Shown here in pieces: positions 15,493-24,359 of a DNA stretch of 64,000 nt (positions within the stretch are counted from its first letter, which is position 1; each line of letters begins with the position of its first letter). This DNA comes from JAFGTP01 sp964498725. GTDB taxonomy: Bacteria; Fidelibacterota; UBA2242; JAFGTP01. Both the position numbers and the translations under genes were made by a program. The notes under the pieces are model-generated. The model saw only the letters and a program-made list of their open reading frames with translations, was not told where the DNA came from and made no database searches. Location of the stretch: NCBI GenBank assembly GCA_964498725.1, contig CAZCHS010000004.1:26928-90927 (forward strand). The letters run 5' to 3'.

Positions 15493-16524
15493 CTAGAAAC
15501 CGACACTAATGGAAAAGTATTGATTCGCATCAAACAATTCCATCGGTCTGAAAGCATAATCAAAATATACTTTAGTGCCCGCCATGGCCATATTGAGTCC
15601 CAAACCATAGCTTAAGTCAAACTGACCATCCTTGTCCCATTCCCAATCATCAGGATAGAGATTCTGGATATAACCGGCTCTGAGAAGGAGAAGATTATTA
15701 ATATTCACTTCCCCACCCAGATTTAATTTGTCCAGTTCCAGTGTATTTTTACTGTATTGACTAAAAACTGCGACAGATGCCGCATTACTTAATTTTCTGG
15801 TATAAGCCACACCCATATTCATACTGGTTGGCAATTCCGCCGAAGCCATGTCCAGTTTTGTTTTGCGGGTTGTGGCATTGGGATTTGCAAAAGGTATATT
15901 GGAATCAAATTCAATTTCCGGCCCGTCGAATGTCATGTCGGTACCGATATTTTTCATAGTAATTCCAAAATCCAGACCAAAATTTGTCCGGTATTGCAAA
16001 CCAAAATCAAATCCCATTGCGCTGGCCGACATGTTTCCAATGTTCTCACTAATAATTTTAATATTGGAGCCAAAGGAGACTTTATTTGTCATTTTTTTGG
16101 AATAGGTTAATCCGGCAGTCAGGTAATCAGGACTAATTTCCTGTCCTGTACCTTCGGGGGAATTGATTGTCGTTACTTCTATTTTTCCAATATTGAGGGA
16201 TTGTATACTGACACCGATTATTCCCAGCCGGCCCAGATTGACACCGGTGGTGATATAGGAGACTTTCATGTCAGCAAAATAATCCAGGTAACTGAAACTG
16301 GCCTCTGCCTGCTTTATATATGCCAAACCGGCCGGGTTCCAGTAAATTGCTTCTGTTCCATCTACCTTTGCAATATCAGCGCAACCCAGGGATACATTTC
16401 TGGCCCCCATTGGAATCAATAATTCAGGCGCGGCAGCGGTGCCCAAGCGGGTTCCGCTGGCAAAAACCACCTGTGTAAATAGTAGTAATAATAAACATAT
16501 AATTTTAATATCGTTTCTTTTCAT
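15493..16524 (-). CDS. PorV/PorQ-family outer-membrane beta-barrel protein
   Basis: A 343-residue protein with a signal peptide (IICLLLLLFTQVVFASG) and the PorV/PorQ opening AAAPELLIPMGARNVSLGCADIAKVDGTEAIYWNPAGLAY, then repeated amphipathic strands to a terminal aromatic-ended strand (YFSISVGF). PorV is the outer-membrane shuttle of the type IX secretion system that brings cargo to the attachment complex; other family members are uncharacterised porins. The ATG at 16524 has GGAGG 8 bases upstream. It is the third gene after the TonB receptor and the large secreted protein, 41 bases downstream of the latter, which fits a cargo/carrier relationship. Confidence 0.85.
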   Translation of the reverse strand: MKRNDIKIICLLLLLFTQVVFASGTRLGTAAAPELLIPMGARNVSLGCADIAKVDGTEAIYWNPAGLAYIKQAEASFSYLDYFADMKVSYITTGVNLGRLGIIGVSIQSLNIGKIEVTTINSPEGTGQEISPDYLTAGLTYSKKMTNKVSFGSNIKIISENIGNMSASAMGFDFGLQYRTNFGLDFGITMKNIGTDMTFDGPEIEFDSNIPFANPNATTRKTKLDMASAELPTSMNMGVAYTRKLSNAASVAVFSQYSKNTLELDKLNLGGEVNINNLLLLRAGYIQNLYPDDWEWDKDGQFDLSYGLGLNMAMAGTKVYFDYAFRPMELFDANQYFSISVGF

Positions 16525-16565
16525 AATTTTTACCTCCATAATTAGGTTATCAGAAAAACTGACCA

Positions 16566-19500
16566 TTAGTAGGTATCCAGACGTTCGTTTGGAGCAAAGA
16601 TCGCGAGTTTGCCGATTTTTTCGCCAACTTTTGGAATATCCACATGATAAACATAGATACCACTGGCGACTGGCAACCCATACTCATTGCTCAAATCCCA
16701 CTGGGTCAGCGTGGTGGTGGGATCGTCTTTTTGGATTTTTTTGATCTGATTTCCGGCCAGATCAAAAATTCTGATCGTACATTTTTCAGGCAGGTTCGTA
16801 AACTGTACCCAACGCTGGAAAATATTCATTTCACCGGAATGATAGCCGTAATATGGGTTTGGTACAACTTTGATATTGTTAATATCATCCTTTTTATGGT
16901 TGGTGGAATCAGTGGCGGCCTTCGGCGCTTCAAAGGTGTAATAATCATTTTCACTATTTGGTTTAGCTGAATTCCATCGGACAACTGTTCCTGGCGCCGG
17001 CGGTTTACCCCAAATACCACCTGATCCCGGTGACCAGAGATCATAGTACATTGAAAAAACAATCCTGCCAACAGAATGCCCGGAATCCCATAAAGACCCC
17101 CAGAAAATATTATTTAAAACATTATCGCCGCCATCGGCTGTGAGTTCTTCTTCATCATAGGGATAATTACAGATATAGAGACGTTCCCAACCGCTCAGAG
17201 CGCCGCCAACATAGGAACCTTCTCTTTCCTGGCTCCAGTACCAATCATTGTCATCATCAATAATTCCGGCAATTACCTGTGTTTTTTCTCCGGATGGTGT
17301 AATTTTCCATACTCTGAAAGGCAAGCGGCCATTGGTTTTGTGGATTGTTTCAGCACCACCCAAAGTATCAGCTTCTTTCCAGCCATTGACGAACCAATCG
17401 CCATTAGCCGAACCTGCTTCACTGGCCCAGGCATTAAAAATCAACTGACCTTCGGTTTCAGGATTTTCGACAAATTCAATAACAATATCATTCGGTGTGG
17501 TATTTCCACGCCAATCCCATTGTGTTAGTTGCGTTACCGGATCACCGACAGCAGCACCATCGGCAGCAACAATAAATGCCGGCCTCCCCCCCTCATAATG
17601 GTCCGGAGCATTTAAACTGGAAATAAGATTGTCATCCATGACTTCATTCCAGTCACTCGGGCTGACCTGTACAAGTTCAACGATACTTGGGGGTGCGCCA
17701 GCCACTTTTACCATCAGACCATCGGTAATATTATAGGCCTCATCATTTCTTTGGTTGCGCTGATGACTTAACAAAGTATCATTTTCAGTCTGGTCATACA
17801 AGTACCATTCTGATTCATTGTTTTCATAAAAACCAACCTTATATTCATGGCCGCTTAATTTTAACGGGTCCACAACGAGTGCTGTCATACTTCCCTGGCT
17901 TTCCGGTTTTGTTGTATCTTTTCTCATATGAACAACAGGAATAGTATCACCAAAGGAGGCATAGGTTCTGATACCCAGACGGCTTTGCGGTGTTACCCTG
18001 ACAATTGTGGGAGCACTTTCAAGTATTTTCGGCGCACCGTATTCACAATAGCCTTCGGCAACCACTCCGAAATAATATTCTTTACCATTCACAAGCATGT
18101 TGCCGACATTTCCAACCGTTCCATTTGTGTTTTGTGTAATTCTGATCATCCTGTTGCCGGTATAGGGAGATGCATCAGAAGCGTCATCCACCTGCCATTG
18201 GTCTATCAATACAGGATCAGCACCACTAGCATCGGAATACTGATATACCGAATAGCCAAGAAAATTATAGGTGGAATCTAAAATAACTTTTTCCATATTA
18301 TCCATAATTACAGTATCGCCATAGGCTTTGGCAACGATCGGGTCAGTTGAAGAATAAAAAGTTCCGTCTTCATTATATTCAGAGTTTCCGGTCCAGTTCA
18401 GAATAATTTCCTGGGATTTTTCACTGTATTCGATTTCCGGTGATTTCGGATTTTTCGCCAATTTAAAATTAACATCATAAGCCAGTTGTGCCAGACGGTC
18501 AACTTCTTTCAATTTCTGAACACTATTTAGATTATCAGTTCCACGAGCCATAATATATCCGGCAACAATCACTTGTACACCCGGTTCGCCAAAATCAGGA
18601 ATGCCATTCATATTCAGGTCCCGATTTGGATTATTGGCTTCCCAGTATGTCATGTCAAAGGGCCCGGTTGTCATAATAAACCGTCTGTCATCTTCATTGG
18701 AATCATTCCATCCGCTACCGGTTATGGGGTCACCACTAAACATAAAATTGGCCGGTTCGGCATTCGGGTCAGTGCCAACGCCGCCCTCAGTGATTTTATT
18801 GCCGTCACGCCAGATAGCCCGCATATAATTATAGGCGTCCTGCCCGTTATCGGGATTGCCGTTTGTGGGATCATCATTGTTATTATAATAAACAAAAGAA
18901 GTCATTTTTAACTTTTTCTTGTCATATAATACGGTTCCATCAGGAAGAACAACTTCAGCGCCCTCTTCATCAACAATTGGCCCCTGAAAAAAATCAATTC
19001 CGGCAGCCGGTGGCGCAGAGCCATAATTCTGATCATCATTATCAGCATTATAGCAGTATCCCAGTCCTAATAAGGTATCACAACCAACAAAATCATCAGT
19101 GGCATCACCAATGTCAGGATCGGTCCAGATTGTAAAATACGAATCCTTCCAATCAGTACCGCTCTTATTGGCAATCGTCCATTTGGTGAACATCATATCA
19201 CCAAGCGCATCAGCCCGGTTGTAAGCCCAAACATATTGCCTGATTTCCGCATTTAATCTGTTGGTTTTAAACATTGTGTGATTAGCGAGGTCATTCCACA
19301 CACAAAAGGCGGAAAAATCACCCAGCATCATCGGTTTTCCCTCTTCATCAACGGGTGCTCCCTGTTCCACCGGCCAACTGGACCAATCCCCCACATTGGA
19401 TGGCCTTAAAACATACCACCTGTAATCAGGATCATTGGGATTTGCCGGTTCATCAGGTGCGATAATTTCACCGGGTTGAAATTCTGTGGCATCATGAATC

Positions 19501-19799
19501 ACACCAGCGATTCTTACTTCACCGTCAACACGGGCACCCAGCCACTGACCGGCGCCAAACATAGGACTTAATCCGGAACCCTTTGGCCATTCCAGTCCCC
19601 AATTACTTGCCGGTACATCATGAAACCAGATGCCATTATTACGTAAAAATCCATTTAGCCGGTTGGCGTCCATCCAGATGTCACTGGTCATGGCTGTTTT
19701 CGCCAAGGGGCCAATTTTTTTATTGTTATTTTTTTCTCCCATCAAAAAACTTGATAACAGAAAAACCATTAATAAGGTATATACTATAATTTTTCTCAT
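16566..19799 (-). CDS. large secreted protein with C-terminal sorting/FlgD-like domain
   Basis: A 1077-residue exported protein. A signal peptide (IIVYTLLMVFLLSSFLMG) leads to a long region rich in Asp, Asn, Trp and Gly (GDFSAFCVWNDLANH, FTKWTIANKSGTDWKDSYFTIWTDPDIGDATDDFVGCDT) with no recognised enzyme domain. The last ~90 residues are a T9SS type-A or FlgD-Ig-like domain: NIKVVPNPYYG, CTIRIFDLAGNQIKKI, WDLSNEYGLPVASGIYVYHV. It is therefore probably placed on the cell surface through a PorV-like carrier, such as its downstream neighbour. The start has GGAGG. Proteins of this architecture next to TonB receptors recur in FCB genomes without assigned function. Confidence 0.8.
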   Translation of the reverse strand: MRKIIVYTLLMVFLLSSFLMGEKNNNKKIGPLAKTAMTSDIWMDANRLNGFLRNNGIWFHDVPASNWGLEWPKGSGLSPMFGAGQWLGARVDGEVRIAGVIHDATEFQPGEIIAPDEPANPNDPDYRWYVLRPSNVGDWSSWPVEQGAPVDEEGKPMMLGDFSAFCVWNDLANHTMFKTNRLNAEIRQYVWAYNRADALGDMMFTKWTIANKSGTDWKDSYFTIWTDPDIGDATDDFVGCDTLLGLGYCYNADNDDQNYGSAPPAAGIDFFQGPIVDEEGAEVVLPDGTVLYDKKKLKMTSFVYYNNNDDPTNGNPDNGQDAYNYMRAIWRDGNKITEGGVGTDPNAEPANFMFSGDPITGSGWNDSNEDDRRFIMTTGPFDMTYWEANNPNRDLNMNGIPDFGEPGVQVIVAGYIMARGTDNLNSVQKLKEVDRLAQLAYDVNFKLAKNPKSPEIEYSEKSQEIILNWTGNSEYNEDGTFYSSTDPIVAKAYGDTVIMDNMEKVILDSTYNFLGYSVYQYSDASGADPVLIDQWQVDDASDASPYTGNRMIRITQNTNGTVGNVGNMLVNGKEYYFGVVAEGYCEYGAPKILESAPTIVRVTPQSRLGIRTYASFGDTIPVVHMRKDTTKPESQGSMTALVVDPLKLSGHEYKVGFYENNESEWYLYDQTENDTLLSHQRNQRNDEAYNITDGLMVKVAGAPPSIVELVQVSPSDWNEVMDDNLISSLNAPDHYEGGRPAFIVAADGAAVGDPVTQLTQWDWRGNTTPNDIVIEFVENPETEGQLIFNAWASEAGSANGDWFVNGWKEADTLGGAETIHKTNGRLPFRVWKITPSGEKTQVIAGIIDDDNDWYWSQEREGSYVGGALSGWERLYICNYPYDEEELTADGGDNVLNNIFWGSLWDSGHSVGRIVFSMYYDLWSPGSGGIWGKPPAPGTVVRWNSAKPNSENDYYTFEAPKAATDSTNHKKDDINNIKVVPNPYYGYHSGEMNIFQRWVQFTNLPEKCTIRIFDLAGNQIKKIQKDDPTTTLTQWDLSNEYGLPVASGIYVYHVDIPKVGEKIGKLAIFAPNERLDTY

Positions 19800-19831
19800 A
19801 AATTTTCCTCCAATCCAAAATTGAACATTTA

Positions 19832-22800
19832 TTATAATTCCAGACGCAAGCCAAGTCGAATTTGTCTTGGAGTTGCATAATTACTGTAGTCCCATGCTCT
19901 CATTTTGTACTGTTTCTTTTCAACTTCTGTTAGATTATTCCAGTATACTTTGCCGGGATTGGTGCCCAGATAGCCGGTACTATTGGGTGTTCCGGTTGTT
20001 ATGTATACATTTTTCACATTTTCTTTATTCAGCAGGTTCAGAACTGTTACATAGGCGGTCATTTTTACAGGTCCGACAGTAAACCGTTTATCAACCTTCA
20101 AATCCATTTGCTGCATCCATGGTGTTCTTTCCGCGCCCACAGCTGAAAGCGGTGTCTCGGAAATGCCTTCATTATCATTCCGGCCGCCAAAAGGCTGTGT
20201 ATTTGCAATTTTGGCTAAGGTATAGGGATTACCTGAATTGAATGAGAACATCATGTTAACACCGGCATTGTTCAGCAAATTAACCGGAGCATCATCAGGG
20301 CCATATCGATAATCCAAAACAATGCTACCGCGATGACGCTGTTCAAAGTCAAGGGGCATTGCAAATTTTGGAAAATTTCCATCTTTGGACCCATCCTGCC
20401 AGGCAATATCAAAATTAGAATCAGCATTGGAGCCGGTTCCTTTGGCAATTTGAAATTCATAATTTGCATTGATGGACAGATTGTTAAATCTGCGCATGTT
20501 AAAAATCACATCAAAACCCTTGATCGTACCAAAATCGCCATTATCCGTAAAAGCAATTTCAGTCGCGTCAGTCAGATGTGGAAATACCAGGATCAGATCT
20601 TCGGTTTCCTTGAAGAAGGTGGTTAACTGCAAGGAAGCATTTTGTCCCAGCATTTGTTTAAACCCAATTTCATAGGAAGTTGTTTTTGGCGGTCTCAGAT
20701 TAGGATTGTCAATGGTTGTAAAATAACCGCCACTGGAAACATAAGTGTTTAGATAAAAGGGACTCAAATACAAATCCCGTAATTGCGGTGCTTGATAGAA
20801 TATACCATACTGTGTATGAAACACAGTACTTTCAGTGATCGGAAACGAAAAACCAAATCGCGGACTAATGTAATCATAAGCTTCGGAAGGTTCTGTATCT
20901 TCTTTATCAAACTGGCCGTTTCCGCCAAACATGCCACTACCTGGAATGTAGTTACCATCTTTATCAACTCGCTTGTCAATCTCTTTGAACATCCAGGCAT
21001 TTGGATCAATCCTGTCATAACGAAAACCAACATTCACAATTATATTTTCATACTCGATCTTATCCTGAAGATAGCCGCTGATGATGATTGGATGATAAGG
21101 TTCCTGTTCATTAAAACCGGAAATTGGATTGCCGGCTTCATCACGAACCACGTCATCAAGAAAACTTTTTCCGTCGCCTACTTCTTTGCCGTCAATATCA
21201 TAGCCATAAAACCGAATATCTGTGGATTGATATTTTTCCAGTTCCGTACCATATTCTCTGGCATAGCTTTCCGGTGCCAGGGCACGATACTCTCGTAATG
21301 TATGATACTTATATTCAAAACCGGTCTTAAAGGTATGATTTTCATTATACTGATGGGTTAAATCAAAATCAATTGCCCAATAGGTTGTTCTGTTTTTAAA
21401 ATAATCATTAAAGGGCACACCAGGCGCAAAAAAGTCAGGCTCCAGTGTTCCATTGAAACGGGTCCCTTCAAAAGTATTTAACCCCCGGTAATATCTTTCA
21501 TTGTAAAGTTCCTCTAATTCCGGATCACCAACATAGAAAATATTTTGTTCCGGATAGGGTTGTTCAGCCGCACTACCATATTTTGTCAGATCATCACCAA
21601 ATTTCCTGTCATAATGTTTTCGCTCAGTATCAAAGTATTTTAATCGAAAATCATAAAATGTGGTGTTGGAAATTGTATGGGTCAAAGCTGTATTCAATGA
21701 CAATGTATTGGATGACATTGTGGGAGCGTGGGCCTGATTGAAAAAATACTGCCTGTGCATGGCGTCATCATTGAAAGGATCTGAAGAAAATTCACGCACT
21801 GTTTTGGCAAACCCGGTTTTCAGAGCCATGTTATCAGTGAATTGTAATTTGAATTTTCCATTCCAGGCCCAGACATCATTAAAATTACCGGGAATTCTAC
21901 CATTAAAATTAAATTTATGAGTACCCAGATCCAATGTATCGCGTTCAGTATAGGTGATCAACGATGTGTCCATCTGTCCCATCTCATCATTATAAGCAAT
22001 GCGGATGCTGTCGAATTCATTGTCATAGGTAAACATCTGGTCATAAGTTCTGGATTCCAGTCGATAAGGGTTTTCAGCCCAGCCGTAAGATGGTGTCCAG
22101 TCGGCCTGATATTGTCTTGTACCACTGACAAAGAAAGTGTGGTTCTTACCGGGGATAATGGGGCCACTCAAAGTCGCCACGTATTCATTGTGTCCATAAG
22201 AATAAGCGCCCAAAATTTTATCATCAGCGCTTAAAAATTCATCGGTGTCAAAGGACAGGGATGTCTTATACTCTTTAGTACCAACATTGGTTGTCAAGGC
22301 GACAATTCCGGACATGGCATCACCATACTCAGCATTGAAACCACCGGTCTGAACACTCATTTCTTCTATGGCTTCGTTGGGCAGGTAGAGCCGGACAGCA
22401 CTGTTATAGGGGTCATTCACCAAAACACCGTCAATATATACAGCTGTTTCTGCTGCGCGGCCGCCACGAACATTCATATCATTGGAGTTAGCCGTTTTGA
22501 CCACACCGGCTGTGGCGGCGGCAATTTCCTGCATGCCTCTGACAGGAAGATTTGAAATATCTTCTGCTGTTTTAATCACATTGGTGTTTGTTTCATCTTT
22601 CCTGATAATTTTTCTATGGGCAGTAACAAGAACTTCTTCCATATCCAAAGCGCTTTGTTCCATTTCCAGGTTAATTTCAGTTGTCAAGTCCAATGATACA
22701 TGAAGATTTTTCATTACGATGGTTTTTTTACCCATATAGGATACTTTCAGAGTGTATTCTCCTACCGGCACATTCAGTATCGAATAGTAACCATCCGTGT

Positions 22801-22972
22801 TGGTCGCGGCACCTGTATTAATGCCATTCCCAGTTACAACAATATTTACTCCCGGTAATGGTTCACCGGTTTCTTTATCTGTCACTATTCCTGCGATCTT
22901 ACCGGTTGTACCGGCAAACAGTACAAAGGGTAGTAAAATGGTTAATAACCATAAAATGACGTTTCTTGTCAT
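19832..22972 (-). CDS. TonB-dependent receptor with N-terminal carboxypeptidase-regulatory-like domain
   Basis: A 1046-residue outer-membrane receptor. After a signal peptide (VILWLLTILLPFVLFAG) comes a CarboxypepD_reg-like beta-sandwich (GIVTDKETGEPLPGVNIVVTG, TDGYYSILNVPVGEYTLKVSYMG), then a plug domain (TAGVVKTANSNDMNVRGGRAAETAVYIDGVLVNDP, SVQTGGFNAEYGDAMSGIV) and a 22-strand barrel ending RQIRLGLRLEL. This resembles the SusC/RagA layout, but no SusD lipoprotein is adjacent. It imports a large ligand using TonB/proton-motive energy. It leads the operon with the secreted protein (32 bases downstream) and the PorV-like protein. A promoter-like motif lies at 23065-23081. Confidence 0.93.
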   Translation of the reverse strand: MTRNVILWLLTILLPFVLFAGTTGKIAGIVTDKETGEPLPGVNIVVTGNGINTGAATNTDGYYSILNVPVGEYTLKVSYMGKKTIVMKNLHVSLDLTTEINLEMEQSALDMEEVLVTAHRKIIRKDETNTNVIKTAEDISNLPVRGMQEIAAATAGVVKTANSNDMNVRGGRAAETAVYIDGVLVNDPYNSAVRLYLPNEAIEEMSVQTGGFNAEYGDAMSGIVALTTNVGTKEYKTSLSFDTDEFLSADDKILGAYSYGHNEYVATLSGPIIPGKNHTFFVSGTRQYQADWTPSYGWAENPYRLESRTYDQMFTYDNEFDSIRIAYNDEMGQMDTSLITYTERDTLDLGTHKFNFNGRIPGNFNDVWAWNGKFKLQFTDNMALKTGFAKTVREFSSDPFNDDAMHRQYFFNQAHAPTMSSNTLSLNTALTHTISNTTFYDFRLKYFDTERKHYDRKFGDDLTKYGSAAEQPYPEQNIFYVGDPELEELYNERYYRGLNTFEGTRFNGTLEPDFFAPGVPFNDYFKNRTTYWAIDFDLTHQYNENHTFKTGFEYKYHTLREYRALAPESYAREYGTELEKYQSTDIRFYGYDIDGKEVGDGKSFLDDVVRDEAGNPISGFNEQEPYHPIIISGYLQDKIEYENIIVNVGFRYDRIDPNAWMFKEIDKRVDKDGNYIPGSGMFGGNGQFDKEDTEPSEAYDYISPRFGFSFPITESTVFHTQYGIFYQAPQLRDLYLSPFYLNTYVSSGGYFTTIDNPNLRPPKTTSYEIGFKQMLGQNASLQLTTFFKETEDLILVFPHLTDATEIAFTDNGDFGTIKGFDVIFNMRRFNNLSINANYEFQIAKGTGSNADSNFDIAWQDGSKDGNFPKFAMPLDFEQRHRGSIVLDYRYGPDDAPVNLLNNAGVNMMFSFNSGNPYTLAKIANTQPFGGRNDNEGISETPLSAVGAERTPWMQQMDLKVDKRFTVGPVKMTAYVTVLNLLNKENVKNVYITTGTPNSTGYLGTNPGKVYWNNLTEVEKKQYKMRAWDYSNYATPRQIRLGLRLEL

Positions 22973-23064
22973 AGTTCCTCCTTTTTTAAACCTATTTCAT
23001 TATTTTTCGATTAATGACTAAGAGAAGTATGTATCCCCCTTCCACTAATCCCAGGTCTACATTT

Positions 23065-23081
23065 TCAATACATGTACCAAA
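23065..23081 (-). promoter_or_regulatory. sigma-54-like -24/-12 candidate for the TonB operon
   Basis: The minus strand reads TTTGGTACATGTATTGA, about 93 bases before the TonB-receptor ATG. GG and the TTG-containing -12 block are in sigma-54 spacing (GG, ten bases, then G), but the canonical C of TTGC is A. The same 17-base pattern occurs at 23454-23470 and 24305-24321. Support is the repetition and the sigma-54 activator gene next door; the match is imperfect. Confidence 0.35.
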
Positions 23082-23168
23082 GGGAAAATATTCTTCATTT
23101 CACATTAAAATATCATAAAACAAATATCCCAAATTCATGAAAATAATGATATTACCTCTTAATTTCTG

Positions 23169-23233
23169 ATATTTAGGAAATACTAAAAAAAAGCCTTCAA
23201 ATCGGATATTTAAGAAGTTTACTATATTTAGGA
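23169..23233. repeat. three ATATTT[A]GGA-type direct repeats upstream of the TonB operon
   Basis: ATATTTAGGA (23169), ATATTTAAGA (23206) and ATATTTAGGA (23224) lie in the gene-free 22973-23617 interval, about 100-170 bases upstream of the promoter-like site at 23065. That is the usual distance for enhancer sites of sigma-54 activators. The region is AT-rich, so chance repetition is possible. The 93-codon minus-strand frame across it (23100-23381) has no recognisable protein features. Confidence 0.3.
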
Positions 23234-23382
23234 TATAGCAACTCCGGTTTATTGGTAATATTATTTTTTTATCATTATCAGGTTTTTTCATTAATCTGTG
23301 AAAGAGATAATTGAAAAAGATGGTCAGCTGAATTTTGGAAACAAGTGTTATTGACTGAAAAAAGTCCATAATCCGGGGCACT

Positions 23383-23470
23383 AAAAAGAAAAAGGAAAGC
23401 TTTTATAATAGCTTTCCTTTTTCTAAGGATTAGTATGGTACCCTATTTTTAAGTCAATATAAATGCCAAA
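23383..23470 (-). ncRNA. hairpin cassette 1 (possible small RNA or leader with terminator)
   Basis: On the minus strand: promoter-like TTTGGCATTTATATTGA, then a spacer, then conserved GTACCATACTAATCCT, then AGAAAAAGGAAAGC paired with GCTTTCCTTTTTCT and TTTTTAG. A near copy lies at 24231-24321 in the same orientation. The parts look like promoter, about 50-70 transcribed bases, and intrinsic terminator. Alternatively it is a conserved operator plus bidirectional terminator. There is no reading frame. Confidence 0.4.
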
Positions 23471-23617
23471 CACTTCTAATAACATCAATTAATTCCTTTT
23501 TTCTGGTAAATAACTCGTCATGTTTTTATAATTACCGATACCTGGTGAATATTCAGGAATTGGTGTTGAAATTGTCAAAAAAATTTAAAAAATAATATAA
23601 TTTCAGGAGGAATATTT

Positions 23618-24187
23618 ATGAAAAATTTATTAAAAATATCATTTGTCCTTTCGTTGCTTTTTATGTTCAATTGCACCGGAACCATTAAGCCTCTGGGCTA
23701 TTTTTCCCTCTACCCTTATTCAAATCCCGCTGCAAATCAAAATCATACCACTTTAAATATACTTTTAGGCGATGATGTCAAAAATGATTTCTCAGTAAAA
23801 TCAACCGGCATAAAAGAAATGCAGGTAAGGGATTTTCGTAAATCTGTGGAATCCAGTCTTATCAATACCTTTCAAGAAAACTATAAAAATATACGGGTGT
23901 GTGAAACAATATCTGGGCAGGGATTAACATTAACCGTCTACCGGATCAGACCTTTCTGGAAACTTGAAGATATATTCACCCCTTCAGAAACATTAAAGGA
24001 ACGATATGTTGTCTCTGCCGGCTTTCAGATTGACGCCGCATTATTTCTTAATGGCAAAAAAATCAAAAGTGTTGTTGACACGATTTACAGTGATGAGAAA
24101 ATGACAAATACTCACCAGGCCCATAATATTTTTAAAAATGGTTTTGAAAAAGTCTGTGAAACAATTAACCACCGTCTATTTATTTAA
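23618..24187 (+). CDS. putative lipoprotein of unknown function
   Basis: 189 residues with a signal peptide (LLKISFVLSLLFMFNC) ending at a cysteine, so probably a lipoprotein; the lipobox (MFNC) is loose. The mature part has DFRKSVESSLINTFQENYKNIRVCETISGQGLTLTVYRIRPFW and a duplicated look of strands. No family is recognised, though the layout resembles small lipoproteins that assist envelope assembly. GGAGG lies 7 bases before the ATG. It stands alone on the plus strand between the two hairpin cassettes, divergent from the TonB operon and convergent with the sensor-activator gene. Confidence 0.7.
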   Translation: MKNLLKISFVLSLLFMFNCTGTIKPLGYFSLYPYSNPAANQNHTTLNILLGDDVKNDFSVKSTGIKEMQVRDFRKSVESSLINTFQENYKNIRVCETISGQGLTLTVYRIRPFWKLEDIFTPSETLKERYVVSAGFQIDAALFLNGKKIKSVVDTIYSDEKMTNTHQAHNIFKNGFEKVCETINHRLFI

Positions 24188-24230
24188 ATAGTTAAACTAA
24201 TCCTGCAAAATTCATAACTAATCAGGTTAA

Positions 24231-24322
24231 AAAAAAGAAAAAGGAAGTCGCTGGCGCGGTCTTCCTTTTTCTCAGGATTAGTATGGTACGTGTATATTTT
24301 GTATTCAATAAAAATGCCAAAA
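24231..24322 (-). ncRNA. hairpin cassette 2 (possible small RNA or leader with terminator)
   Basis: The minus strand reads TTTGGCATTTTTATTGA, a spacer, conserved GTACCATACTAATCCT, then AGAAAAAGGAAG, a GC-rich loop and CTTCCTTTTTCTTTTTTTT, a strong intrinsic terminator shape. It matches cassette 1 in the promoter-like block, the 16-base core and the stem, but the loop differs entirely. It lies between the lipoprotein gene and the sensor-activator gene and can also serve as their shared terminator. Confidence 0.45.
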
Positions 24323-24359
24323 TTTCAGATTATGGCTGTTTTTAAATAACTTCTTCTCT

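Noticed and set aside
23100..23381. 93-codon minus-strand ORF upstream of the TonB receptor
   Set aside because: Phe/Ile/Asn-rich translation of AT-rich DNA, no clear ribosome site, no family resemblance, and it covers the regulatory interval.
23545..23590. Possible fourth sigma-54-like site before the lipoprotein gene (TTGGTGTTGAAATTGTC)
   Set aside because: It matches GG-N10-G but otherwise differs from the other three sites and is within AT-rich leader DNA; too weak to call.
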